This document shows positions 28,118 to 35,234 of a DNA stretch of 40,664 nucleotides, piece after piece (position 1 is the first letter of the stretch; every line of letters starts with the position of its first letter). This stretch comes from Oscillospiraceae bacterium. Lineage in GTDB: Bacteria; Bacillota; Clostridia; Oscillospirales; Ruminococcaceae. Position numbers and translations under genes: made by a program. The DNA is taken from the NCBI GenBank assembly GCA_024684395.1, contig JAIKWY010000116.1, positions 1 through 40,664 on the forward strand, in the 5' to 3' direction. The notes under the pieces were generated by a model. It was not told where the DNA came from. It made no database searches and worked only from the letters and a program-made list of their open reading frames with translations.

Positions 28118-28845
28118 CTCTCCTCTGCAGGAGGTGCGGGCGCCGGATCGTTTTCTTTGCTGTAACAGTACCGCCGGTACATATCCAGATAGGTGTACAG
28201 CTTTTCTGCATCGACATAGCCGCCGATCCCGTGAGTCAGGCGGTCGGAATGCCAGGAGGATGCCAGAGGAATGATGATCAACTCTTTCCCGGTATGGATG
28301 CGGATGGACTCCGATGTCGAGATCGTCCGGACACGGCGGAACATTTCGCTGCGCAGTTTTCTGGGGCGTGTCTGCGCAAAGACGATCGGCGCATTGGTGA
28401 TACTGGAAAATTGCGTATCAAACGCCATCAGCTCGCTGACATGATAGGTCTTGGTCCCGCCGAACAGCGTATGATACTGTATAAAGCCCGTGCTGCCGTC
28501 AAATCGCAGTCTCCAGGCAAGCTTTGACCAGAAAAACAGGATCACGCTCAGCAGATAGGCGATGAGAAGCAGCGTATTCGCTATGTCGTCAAGCTTTATA
28601 GACAGCATTTTCAGCACCACACCAAGCAGGAAAAACAGCACGAACGGCACGCCGAGCGACAGCAGATTGACACGCACCGTGCCTTTGGTATTCTGAATGA
28701 AGGACTTGGAAAAGCGCTCCTCCGCATCGGGGGAAAGCCGGTACATGCCGGTGAGGGATCGCATGAACTCTCCGCCGGTCTGCGACTCTTTCCGGGAACT
28801 GCGCTTTCCGCCCGTCATCGCATCAAATTTTTCCTCCGGTGTCAA
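28090..28845 (-). CDS. Membrane protein, shorter paralogue with a frameshifted C-terminus
   Basis: The 251-residue product has a charged start, two membrane helices (about 63-82 and 89-109), a strand-rich domain with LRFDGSTGFIQYHTLF and KTYHVSELM, and the helix KLYTYLDMYRRYC. This matches the layout and key words of the 26556-27995 protein (LTFDGETGWICIQ, TRFHVSEIT, YLDMYARF). It then ends after a short Pro/Glu tail. The conserved ending VD-x-L-x-x-x-VL-x-EHGK lies just beyond in another frame, so the tail seems lost through a one-base shift. The TTG at 28845 is chosen as start because AAGGAG lies eight bases upstream; a GTG at 28854 overlaps that site. Confidence 0.8.
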   Translation of the reverse strand: MTPEEKFDAMTGGKRSSRKESQTGGEFMRSLTGMYRLSPDAEERFSKSFIQNTKGTVRVNLLSLGVPFVLFFLLGVVLKMLSIKLDDIANTLLLIAYLLSVILFFWSKLAWRLRFDGSTGFIQYHTLFGGTKTYHVSELMAFDTQFSSITNAPIVFAQTRPRKLRSEMFRRVRTISTSESIRIHTGKELIIIPLASSWHSDRLTHGIGGYVDAEKLYTYLDMYRRYCYSKENDPAPAPPAEESPAGTEADA

Positions 28846-28877
28846 GCTGCTCACTCCTTCCGGGATACTTGCAGAAA

Positions 28878-28901
28878 AGGCGAACCCGGACAGGTTCGCC
28901 T
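28878..28901 (-). terminator. Terminator after the phosphatase-like gene
   Basis: AGGCGAACC (28878-28886) and GGTTCGCCT (28893-28901) form a perfect nine-pair stem. On the minus strand it is followed by TTTCTGC, with Ts from the stem adding to the run. It begins five bases after the stop of the phosphatase-like gene. Confidence 0.8.
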
Positions 28902-28905
28902 CACC

Positions 28906-29358
28906 TTAATTACGTTCAGCCAGCCACAAAGCATTATAGACCTTGTGGAATACCATCTGGTTCGGCGCATAGCGATAGTCGGCAAAGACAAACACTCCAT
29001 CGCCGAACAAATACTCATGGATCGCTGCTGCACAGCCTGCGCTCAGACTGCGGCCGTCCTCACATTGACAGATGATGTCCCTGCCCTCACGGGCAGCATC
29101 CAGCACAAAGCTCGCAAGCGCATCGGCTTCCTGGAAATAGGAGCCGTAATTGACTTTATGCTCTGCGGTCGCATCGAAACTGATGTCCTCAAGCGGCACC
29201 TGAAACACCTTCAGCTTGGACCACTCCGAAAAACGGATCTGCCTCGGACGTTCCCCTTCCTCGGGCGGGTCATAGAAACTGATGATGACCGTATCGGCAG
29301 GAGGATTTGTCCGCAGGAGTTTTTCAAGAGATTTGCGGGAATGTATCGTAATATTCAT
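28906..29358 (-). CDS. Tyrosine-phosphatase-like protein with an altered active-site loop
   Basis: The 150-residue protein has the layout of small phage-type dual-specificity phosphatases: MNITIHSRKSLEKLL, TVIISFYDPPEEG, EADALASFVLDAAREG, then the presumed P-loop at residues 97-108. The rule for these enzymes is a Cys followed six residues later by Arg (C-x5-R). Here Cys99 is followed at 105 by Leu, while an Arg stands at 103. In relatives recalled from memory the loop reads C-E-x-G-x-S-R-S-A-G. The protein may thus be inactive and bind a phosphorylated partner instead, or use Arg103. The C-terminal FADYRYAPNQMVFHKV is intact. It has its own promoter and a structured leader. Confidence 0.75.
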   Translation of the reverse strand: MNITIHSRKSLEKLLRTNPPADTVIISFYDPPEEGERPRQIRFSEWSKLKVFQVPLEDISFDATAEHKVNYGSYFQEADALASFVLDAAREGRDIICQCEDGRSLSAGCAAAIHEYLFGDGVFVFADYRYAPNQMVFHKVYNALWLAERN

Positions 29359-29436
29359 CGTATTGTCTCCACAGGGGCGGGGAGCCCCCGTTGGTATCTA
29401 TTTCTTATGATCAATAGGCTTGGTTTATGCGCCCAT

Positions 29437-29467
29437 ACAAGCCCTGTGGCAATGCCAGAGGGCTTGT
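29437..29467 (-). promoter_or_regulatory. Structured 5' leader of the phosphatase-like gene
   Basis: ACAAGCCCT (29437-29445) and AGGGCTTGT (29459-29467) form a perfect nine-pair stem that contains a second small palindrome, GGCAATGCC (29448-29456). Further upstream is GCCGC-ACAAA-GCGGC (29491-29505). No known riboswitch class was recognised. It lies within an mRNA leader of about 150 bases. Confidence 0.5.
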
Positions 29468-29513
29468 ACTGTTGCATTGTGTTAGCGTCCGCCGCACAAA
29501 GCGGCTTTAAGCG

Positions 29514-29542
29514 ATCTTACAGCGCATGAACTACGCTGTCAA
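29514..29542 (-). promoter_or_regulatory. Probable promoter of the phosphatase-like gene
   Basis: On the minus strand TTGACA (29537-29542) and TAAGAT (29514-29519) are 17 bases apart. The spacer contains the inverted repeat CAGCG/CGCTG, which could bind a regulator. Confidence 0.6.
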
Positions 29543-29588
29543 TTTACACTGAACCGGGGCGTGCGCCTGCCCTGTGCGGGCACGCACC

Positions 29589-30845
29589 TTATTCGTAGAG
29601 CGGGAACTTCTTGCAGATCTCGGTCACGCCTGCACGGATCTCGTCTGCCTTGTTCTCGAAGTCGGTCGCACAGAGATAGATATACTCTGCGATCTTCTCC
29701 ATCTCCTCCACGCCCAGGCCTCTGGTGGTGACTGCCGGGGTACCGATACGGATACCGCTGGTCACGAACGGGCTCTGCGGATCGTTGTGGATGGCGTTCT
29801 TGTTGACGGTGATATAGACCTCATCCAGTCTGTGCTCGAGCTCCTTGCCGGTGATGTTGAACGGACGAAGGTCAACGAGCATCAGGTGGTTGTCTGTGCC
29901 GCCGGATACGAGGTTGAAGCCACGCTTTACCAGACCGTCAGCGAGTGCCTTGGCATTCTCGACGATGCGTCTCTGATAATCCTTGAACTCCGGCTTGAGT
30001 GCTTCGCCGAAGCAGACAGCCTTGGCTGCGATGACATGCATCAGCGGGCCGCCCTGTGTGCCCGGGAAGATGGCAGAATTGATCTTCTTGGCGAGGTACT
30101 CGTTGTTGGTCAGGATCAGACCGCCTCTCGGACCACGGAGGGTCTTGTGGGTGGTGGTGGTCACGATGTCGGCATACGGTACCGGGGACTCGTGCTGACC
30201 GGCAGCAACAAGACCTGCGATGTGTGCCATATCGACCATCAGCAGAGCGCCGACAGCTCTTGCGATCTCAGCCAGACGCTTGAAGTCGAGTGCTCTCGGA
30301 TATGCAGATGCACCGGCAACGATCAGCTTCGGCTTGTGCTTGTTTGCCAGCTTGTAGACCTCGTTGTAGTCGATGACCTCGGTCTCGTCATTCAGACCGT
30401 AAGCCACGAAGTTGAAGTACTTACCGGACAGGTTGGCAGGAGAACCGTGGGTCAGATGACCGCCGTCTGCAAGGCTCATGCCCATAACGGTATCACCGGG
30501 CTGGAGCACTGCAACATACACGGCAGTATTTGCCTGCGCACCGGAATGCGGCTGTACATTGGCATACTTGGCACCGAACAGCTCGCAGGCACGGTCAATG
30601 GCGATCTGCTCCACGATGTCCACACACTCGCAGCCGCCGTAGTAGCGCTTGCCCGGATAGCCCTCTGCATACTTGTTGGTGAGCACGCTGCCCATAGCAG
30701 CCATCACTGCCGGGGAAACGATATTCTCAGAGGCAATGAGTTCGAGGTTGCGCTTCTGGCGAGCCAGCTCCTTCTGCATGGCATCACCGACTGCCGGATC
30801 CACATTCTGTAAATAGCCGATGGTATCGATCAGATCTTTGTACAT
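29589..30845 (-). CDS. glyA: Serine hydroxymethyltransferase GlyA
   Basis: GlyA interconverts serine and glycine with tetrahydrofolate as one-carbon carrier, in the cytoplasm with PLP. The 418-residue product has [16 protein letters not shown], the nucleotide-like loop SGAQAN, and the PLP lysine Lys234 in [15 protein letters not shown]. It also has [13 protein letters not shown] and a normal length. The start at 30845 has AAAGGAG before it; in-frame sequence further upstream contains the promoter and is not coding. It forms a single-gene unit. No glycine riboswitch or other leader motif is recognised in its short leader. Confidence 0.97.
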   Translation of the reverse strand: MYKDLIDTIGYLQNVDPAVGDAMQKELARQKRNLELIASENIVSPAVMAAMGSVLTNKYAEGYPGKRYYGGCECVDIVEQIAIDRACELFGAKYANVQPHSGAQANTAVYVAVLQPGDTVMGMSLADGGHLTHGSPANLSGKYFNFVAYGLNDETEVIDYNEVYKLANKHKPKLIVAGASAYPRALDFKRLAEIARAVGALLMVDMAHIAGLVAAGQHESPVPYADIVTTTTHKTLRGPRGGLILTNNEYLAKKINSAIFPGTQGGPLMHVIAAKAVCFGEALKPEFKDYQRRIVENAKALADGLVKRGFNLVSGGTDNHLMLVDLRPFNITGKELEHRLDEVYITVNKNAIHNDPQSPFVTSGIRIGTPAVTTRGLGVEEMEKIAEYIYLCATDFENKADEIRAGVTEICKKFPLYE

Positions 30846-30910
30846 GGGAAAAACTCCTTTGTCACGTATTTTTCGCTCCCGGAAGTGCCCCTCCGGAACC
30901 ATACACTTCT

Positions 30911-30939
30911 ATTATACATGATTTTTCGACAGAATGCAA
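30911..30939 (-). promoter_or_regulatory. Sigma-A promoter of glyA
   Basis: On the minus strand TTGCAT (30934-30939) and TATAAT (30911-30916) are separated by 17 bases, with ATG before the -10. The predicted start near 30904 leaves a leader of about 60 bases. Confidence 0.82.
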
Positions 30940-30985
30940 GAGGTTTTTCATATTTTTTAGAAGAATCGCAGAAAGGGGTAAAAAA

Positions 30986-31016
30986 CGGCACCCTCCGCCG
31001 CTTGCAGAGGGTGCCG
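30986..31016 (-). terminator. Terminator of the leucine-rich-repeat protein / peptide unit
   Basis: CGGCACCCTC (30986-30995) pairs perfectly with GAGGGTGCCG (31007-31016). On the minus strand it is followed by a run of six Ts. The stem core GCACCCTC/GAGGGTGC is the same as in the terminator at 33411-33436. Confidence 0.88.
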
Positions 31017-31029
31017 CTTTCATACTGTT

Positions 31030-31164
31030 TCACTGGATATAGATATCGCCCTTGCCACTCGGGTTGCCGGGATCCTCGCCCTTGGTGAGAGGAGAAGCGG
31101 TGATGACGTCCTCGGTGTCAAATGTGATGATCTCCAGTGCGGGAGATCTGTACTGTTCTTTCAT
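31030..31164 (-). CDS. Short peptide gene, 44 residues (YxSPxLE type)
   Basis: A 44-residue frame starts with ATG at 31164 after GGAGGGAACATAC and stops at 31030. The peptide opens MKEQYRSPALEIITFD, continues with EDVITAS, and ends in a Gly/Pro/Asp-rich tail. It lies 14 bases after the leucine-rich-repeat protein gene and before a strong terminator, so both share one transcript. Short peptides with a Y-x-SP-x-LE start and EDVI-x-x-S are, from memory, common in gut Clostridia, usually unannotated. The layout of a conserved leader part and a variable Gly-rich end resembles precursors of modified peptides, but no modifying enzyme gene is in the window. It has no clear signal peptide. Confidence 0.8.
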   Translation of the reverse strand: MKEQYRSPALEIITFDTEDVITASPLTKGEDPGNPSGKGDIYIQ

Positions 31165-31178
31165 GTATGTTCCCTCCA

Positions 31179-33323
31179 TCAATCAAACGCAAGCGTGCAG
31201 GTCAGCTGATCGCTGATGTCCGAGCCGCTCGAAACGGTCACGACGAACAGTGCACTGCCGTCTTCCGGGGTATAGTGAACGTTGTTGGTCGTCATGCCGG
31301 TGTAGTAATACGTCGAAGTGAACGTGTATTCCTTCCCGTTTCTGCCGTCGGTCACGGTATAGAGAACGCTGTCTGCGTCCTTGAATCCCTCCTCAGGCAC
31401 GGCGAAAACAAATCTTGTGTAGAAGGTGCCGTCATTCTCAGCCGTCTGTCTGTAACACTGCGAAATGCCGGTATCCGGGATCTTCGATGCAAGCTGCATA
31501 TCCTTCCAGCCGTCAGCCTGCTGGTACTTGCCGACGCTTTCAAACGGGACGACGATCTCTGCATCGAGCGGGATAATCTCATCCGATTCGTTTCTGTACG
31601 AGAGCGCACGATCGCCAAGTTCCGGCGGTTCAGCTGCATTTACTGTGACTGTTTGCAGGCCGGTACATCCAAAGAGCGCCTGGTCTCCGATGCTGTTTAC
31701 GTTTTCCGGGATGCTGAGGGACTCCAGCTCCGTGCAAAAACCGAAGGCGTAAGGACCGATGCTGGTCACACTTTCCGGGATGCTGACCGACTGCAGATTT
31801 GTGCAATTATTGAAGGTCATGCTGTCGATGCTTGTCACGCCCTTCGGGATGCTGACAGACTTCAGATTCTTGCATTCCATGAAGGCGGCCTGGCCGATGC
31901 TTGTCACGCCCTCCGGGATGCTGACAGACTTCAGATTCTTGCATTGTATGAAGGCGGCCGGGCCGATGGTTTCCAGACCCTTCTGGATGCTGACCGACTT
32001 CAGATTCCCGCAATAGCCGAAAGCGCTGTCACCGATGCTTGTCACGCCCTCCGGGATGCTGACAGACTGCAGATTCCCACAGTTGTAGAAGGCACACATG
32101 CCGATACTATTCACGCCCTTCGGGATGATGACAGACCGCAGCATTTGGCAGTTATAGAGGGCAAAGTCACTGATACTGTCCAGGGTCGAAGGAAAGACGA
32201 CGGTTTCCAGAGCATTGTAGCCCTGGAAGGCGCTGCTGAAGCCTGTCAAGCCTTCTTTGATCACGACTTTTTTGATTTCGGACGAAGTCATCAAAACTGG
32301 ATTAAAAGTGCCTTCGCCGCTGAACGTGAGCGTGCCTGCAACGTTCAGGACAGCCTTGCATTTCATAAGGGTGTTACCTGAGCCGCAGGGCCATTCATCG
32401 ACTTTGCTTGACCGTATTGCATCTTTATAATAGATGCTCCAGCTTTCAGCGTTTTTATAGTCCTCGACCAGTTCATCAGGGACGTAGATCGCCAGATCAG
32501 TCTCTGCATCATAAGTAGTACCAATAATGCCGCTAAATGTAGATTGATCAACAGCTACAACTGAAGCGTTCTCAATGACAACGGAACGCAGGTTTTTACA
32601 GCTGTAGAACATGGTTCGTGAAAGCGCTGACACCCCATCCTGAATGATCACAAGCTCCAGATCCGCACACTCTGCAAAGGCATAAGCCCCCGGGTTCTGA
32701 ACGCTGCCGGGGATCGTAACGGAGGTCAGTCCGGCACCATAAAACGCATATTGTCCGATGCTTGTCACGCTTTCCGGGATGCTGACAGATCGAAGCGCTG
32801 AACAATTTTGGAAGGCACAATCCCCGATGCTTGTCACGCCCGTCGGGATACTGACAGACTGCAGTGCTGAACAATCATAGAAAGCATTTTTTCCGATGCT
32901 TTCCAGGCCTTCTTTCATGCTGACCTCTGTCAGAAAGGAACACTCCTGAAAAGCATAATCTCCGATCTGCTTCACGCTTTCCGGGATGCTGACAGACTGC
33001 AGCGCCTTACACCTATCGAAGGCTACGGCTCCGATGCTCGTCACGCCGTTTTCGATCACGATCTTTTTGACCTGGGATGCGATCGCGCTATGCCCCCAGT
33101 AGTCCTGCATAGCACCCTCGCCGCTGATGGTGAGCGTGCCTTCGTCATCCAGCGTCCACGTTACATTCTCCCCGCATTCACCGGAAGCGACCGCCTCGAC
33201 TGCGTGTGCAGTCAGTACAGCACCGTTCAGCAGATCCTGTGCCGGTGCGATCGAAGGCGCAGCGCCCGTGAGCATCGTCAGTGCCAGCAGAGCCGCCGCC
33301 GCTTTTTTCCATGTGTGTTTCAT
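31179..33323 (-). CDS. Secreted BspA-type leucine-rich-repeat protein
   Basis: The 714-residue product starts with a signal peptide (KKAAAALLALTMLTGAAPS). A short domain with TWTLDDEGTLTISGEGAM follows, then some fifteen repeats of the BspA/LRR_5 type with the word LxSVSIPEGVTSIGxxAFxxC. The lead-in motif recurs once in mid-protein as AGTLTFSGEGTF, dividing the repeats into two blocks (about 80-265 and 335-570). The last 130 residues form a strand-rich domain without an anchor such as LPxTG. Such proteins bind host or bacterial surfaces. Its promoter is a perfect consensus, indicating strong expression. A long opposite-strand frame is an echo of the repeat structure. Confidence 0.92.
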   Translation of the reverse strand: MKHTWKKAAAALLALTMLTGAAPSIAPAQDLLNGAVLTAHAVEAVASGECGENVTWTLDDEGTLTISGEGAMQDYWGHSAIASQVKKIVIENGVTSIGAVAFDRCKALQSVSIPESVKQIGDYAFQECSFLTEVSMKEGLESIGKNAFYDCSALQSVSIPTGVTSIGDCAFQNCSALRSVSIPESVTSIGQYAFYGAGLTSVTIPGSVQNPGAYAFAECADLELVIIQDGVSALSRTMFYSCKNLRSVVIENASVVAVDQSTFSGIIGTTYDAETDLAIYVPDELVEDYKNAESWSIYYKDAIRSSKVDEWPCGSGNTLMKCKAVLNVAGTLTFSGEGTFNPVLMTSSEIKKVVIKEGLTGFSSAFQGYNALETVVFPSTLDSISDFALYNCQMLRSVIIPKGVNSIGMCAFYNCGNLQSVSIPEGVTSIGDSAFGYCGNLKSVSIQKGLETIGPAAFIQCKNLKSVSIPEGVTSIGQAAFMECKNLKSVSIPKGVTSIDSMTFNNCTNLQSVSIPESVTSIGPYAFGFCTELESLSIPENVNSIGDQALFGCTGLQTVTVNAAEPPELGDRALSYRNESDEIIPLDAEIVVPFESVGKYQQADGWKDMQLASKIPDTGISQCYRQTAENDGTFYTRFVFAVPEEGFKDADSVLYTVTDGRNGKEYTFTSTYYYTGMTTNNVHYTPEDGSALFVVTVSSGSDISDQLTCTLAFD

Positions 33324-33363
33324 CCTTTTTCCTCCCTTATATTAGAATTAAAAAGCCATTTTC

Positions 33364-33392
33364 ATTATACCATGGCCGCCGGGAAATGTCAA
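33364..33392 (-). promoter_or_regulatory. Perfect-consensus promoter of the leucine-rich-repeat protein gene
   Basis: On the minus strand TTGACA (33387-33392) and TATAAT (33364-33369) are exactly 17 bases apart. The predicted start near 33357 leaves a leader of about 34 bases with GGGAGG. Confidence 0.88.
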
Positions 33393-33410
33393 TGCATTAT
33401 GTGCGCAAAA

Positions 33411-33436
33411 GCACCCTCCGCAGACGCAGAGGGTGC
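33411..33436 (-). terminator. Terminator of the small alarmone synthetase gene
   Basis: GCACCCTC (33411-33418) pairs with GAGGGTGC (33429-33436). On the minus strand TTTTGCGC follows. It lies six bases past the stop codon. Its stem is the same as that of the terminator at 30986-31016. Confidence 0.85.
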
Positions 33437-33441
33437 AAAGA

Positions 33442-34113
33442 TCACAGATCATTGATCTGGTCATAAATATCCTGCATCCGCAGGTCGGTCTCCGCGATCG
33501 TGTCCGCCAGCTCCCGCAGTTCGTCCTTGAGCGCGGGCGGAACGGAGGCCTTGGTCTTGTAGTGGAGCTGGTGCTCAAGCGCCGCCCAGAAATCCATTGC
33601 GATCGTGCGGATCTGGATCTCCACCGGCACTTCCCGGCGGCTCGTGGAAAGATGTACAGGCACCATGATGATCATATGATAGCTCCGGTAGCCGGAGGGC
33701 TTCGGGTTGATGATGTAGTCCTTCACTTTCAGCACCCGGATGTCCGACCGCAGCGAGAGCATCTCCGCCAGGGCGTAAATATCCTCCACATAGTAGCACA
33801 CCACCCGGATCCCGGCGATGTCCATCAGGTGCTCCTGCGCCGATTTGGCGCTGATCGGGAAGCCCTTGCGCTGGAGCTTTTCCACGATGCTCTGCGGCGA
33901 CTTGATGCGGCTCTCAATGCCGTGGATGGGGTTGCGCTGGAACTTCATGCCAAATTCGCTGTCATAGATATTCAGTTGGGTCTTGACCGTCTCGGCGGCG
34001 GATTCATAGAGGTGTTCGAGTTCGAGAAATTCATAGAAAGCCGCCATGACTTCCTCATGCCGGTGCGGCACGACCTGTTCGATGGTGTTGAGATAGAAGC
34101 TCTGTTCATCCAT
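33442..34113 (-). CDS. Small alarmone synthetase (RelA/SpoT-domain GTP pyrophosphokinase)
   Basis: The 223-residue protein has only the synthetase domain of RelA/SpoT enzymes and should make (p)ppGpp from ATP and GDP or GTP. Conserved parts are ESRIKSPQSIVEKLQRKGFP (ATP-binding basic residues), DIAGIRVVCYYVEDIY, DYIINPKPSGYRSYHMI (GTP-binding Tyr and the Y-R-S-x-H motif), and VEIQIRTIAMDFWAALEHQL. There is no hydrolase or ACT domain. Size and C-terminal helices fit the YjbM (RelQ) type rather than YwaC (RelP), but the distinction is not certain. The start at 34113 follows AAAGGAGACCCGCT. It has its own promoter and terminator. Confidence 0.93.
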   Translation of the reverse strand: MDEQSFYLNTIEQVVPHRHEEVMAAFYEFLELEHLYESAAETVKTQLNIYDSEFGMKFQRNPIHGIESRIKSPQSIVEKLQRKGFPISAKSAQEHLMDIAGIRVVCYYVEDIYALAEMLSLRSDIRVLKVKDYIINPKPSGYRSYHMIIMVPVHLSTSRREVPVEIQIRTIAMDFWAALEHQLHYKTKASVPPALKDELRELADTIAETDLRMQDIYDQINDL

Positions 34114-34160
34114 AGCGGGTCTCCTTTCCGGAAAACATGGAAATATATCGGTTACTGCAT

Positions 34161-34189
34161 AGTATAGCACATTCTCAGTAAAAATGCAA
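34161..34189 (-). promoter_or_regulatory. Promoter of the small alarmone synthetase gene
   Basis: On the minus strand TTGCAT (34184-34189) and TATACT (34161-34166) are 17 bases apart, with TGTGC directly before the -10. Confidence 0.82.
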
Positions 34190-34232
34190 GCCAAAGCCGG
34201 GAGATTTCATAGAAGTTTCATCTATTCACAAC

Positions 34233-34997
34233 TTATTTTTCGGTGCGGAGCTTTGCCTTCTGGACGTTGTAGACGATGGCGGCAGCGATCGGCTCCGGAC
34301 AGAGCATCATGCCGACCATAGCGAGCTTGATCGGGATCGTCGGCAGAATGATGCCGATGCCGGCAAGGGCGCATTCCACGCCGTATCTTGCCACATAGCT
34401 CGGGCTTGCGGGCTTGGCGGAGAAGGTCACGCCGGCACGGTTGTTGAAGTTCGTGTCCACAGGTCCCGGACACAGCACGCAGACCTTGACATGGGAACCC
34501 TTGCGGCGCAGCTCCTCCCGGATGGCTGTCGTCAGGCGGACGACATAGTTCTTGGAGGCATAATAGCTCGACAGCAGCGGTCCGGACGTGAAGCCCGCCA
34601 CGGAACCGACATTCAGGATGACGCCCTCGTCACGCTTCACGAAATCCTGCAAGAAGAGCTTCGTCAGGATGTGGAGCGCCCGGATGTTCACGTCGATCAG
34701 CTCCAGCTCCTGGTCGAGCGGGCTCTCCGTGAAGCTGCCGAATACACCGAATCCGGCGTTGTTGATGAGAAAGTCGATCTTCGTCCCCTTGCAGAAGGCA
34801 TAGAGCTTTTCCGCAGCCCCACGCTCGGCAAGATCAAGGGCGATATACTTCGTCCCGGGGCCGAACTTCTTCGCCATCTTTTTGAGGACAGTTTCATTCC
34901 GACCGGACAGCACGAGCTGCCAGCCCTTTCTGTGGAGATAAAAAGCCATTTCACGCCCGATGCCGGAAGTGGCGCCTGTGATGAGTGCTCGTTTCAT
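34233..34997 (-). CDS. Short-chain dehydrogenase/reductase (SDR)
   Basis: The 254-residue protein is a classical SDR. It has the cofactor loop TGATSGIG (7-14), NNAG (79-82), a catalytic Ser in GSVAG (132), and the Y-x-x-x-K pair Tyr145/Lys149 in SSYYASKNYV. The Arg at 33 after the second strand (SGRN) suggests NADP(H). The segment CPGPVDTNF follows as usual. The C-terminal end is hydrophobic (GIGIILPTIPIKLAMVGMML) and might touch the membrane, as in SDRs of the DltE/YqjQ type. The substrate is unknown. The start at 34997 has GGGAGG upstream. It has its own promoter. Confidence 0.92.
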   Translation of the reverse strand: MKRALITGATSGIGREMAFYLHRKGWQLVLSGRNETVLKKMAKKFGPGTKYIALDLAERGAAEKLYAFCKGTKIDFLINNAGFGVFGSFTESPLDQELELIDVNIRALHILTKLFLQDFVKRDEGVILNVGSVAGFTSGPLLSSYYASKNYVVRLTTAIREELRRKGSHVKVCVLCPGPVDTNFNNRAGVTFSAKPASPSYVARYGVECALAGIGIILPTIPIKLAMVGMMLCPEPIAAAIVYNVQKAKLRTEK

Positions 34998-35062
34998 GTG
35001 AATACCTCCCAAATGATCAGATCACCGGATGTATTCCGGTGCACAATTCTGCTTCTATTGAT

Positions 35063-35092
35063 AGTATAGCACAAATCTACAAAGGATTGCAA
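35063..35092 (-). promoter_or_regulatory. Promoter of the SDR gene
   Basis: On the minus strand TTGCAA (35087-35092) and TATACT (35063-35068) are 18 bases apart, with TGTGC directly before the -10. Confidence 0.78.
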
Positions 35093-35141
35093 GCGGATTC
35101 TGAAAATTATGTGAAAAAACAGAATTTTTATGCAAAAGCTA

Positions 35142-35170
35142 TGGACTTCTTCTGAAATATGTAGTATAAT
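35142..35170 (+). promoter_or_regulatory. Promoter of the repeat-rich lipoprotein gene
   Basis: TGGACT (35142-35147) and TATAAT (35165-35170) are 17 bases apart. The predicted start is near 35177, about 58 bases before the ATG, with CGGAGG in the leader. Confidence 0.7.
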
Positions 35171-35234
35171 AGACAAGGATGCCCTCTGGACGGCAGAGTG
35201 GCACAGAACACGATTCTTTACGGAGGTTAGGACT

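Noticed and set aside
29574-30812. 412-codon frame on the plus strand opposite glyA
   Set aside because: Mirror of the serine hydroxymethyltransferase gene; no ribosome site or recognisable domain.
31700-32950. Regular DNA repeats that could suggest a CRISPR array
   Set aside because: The period matches coding leucine-rich repeats in an open frame, the units differ from each other, and no spacers or cas genes are present.
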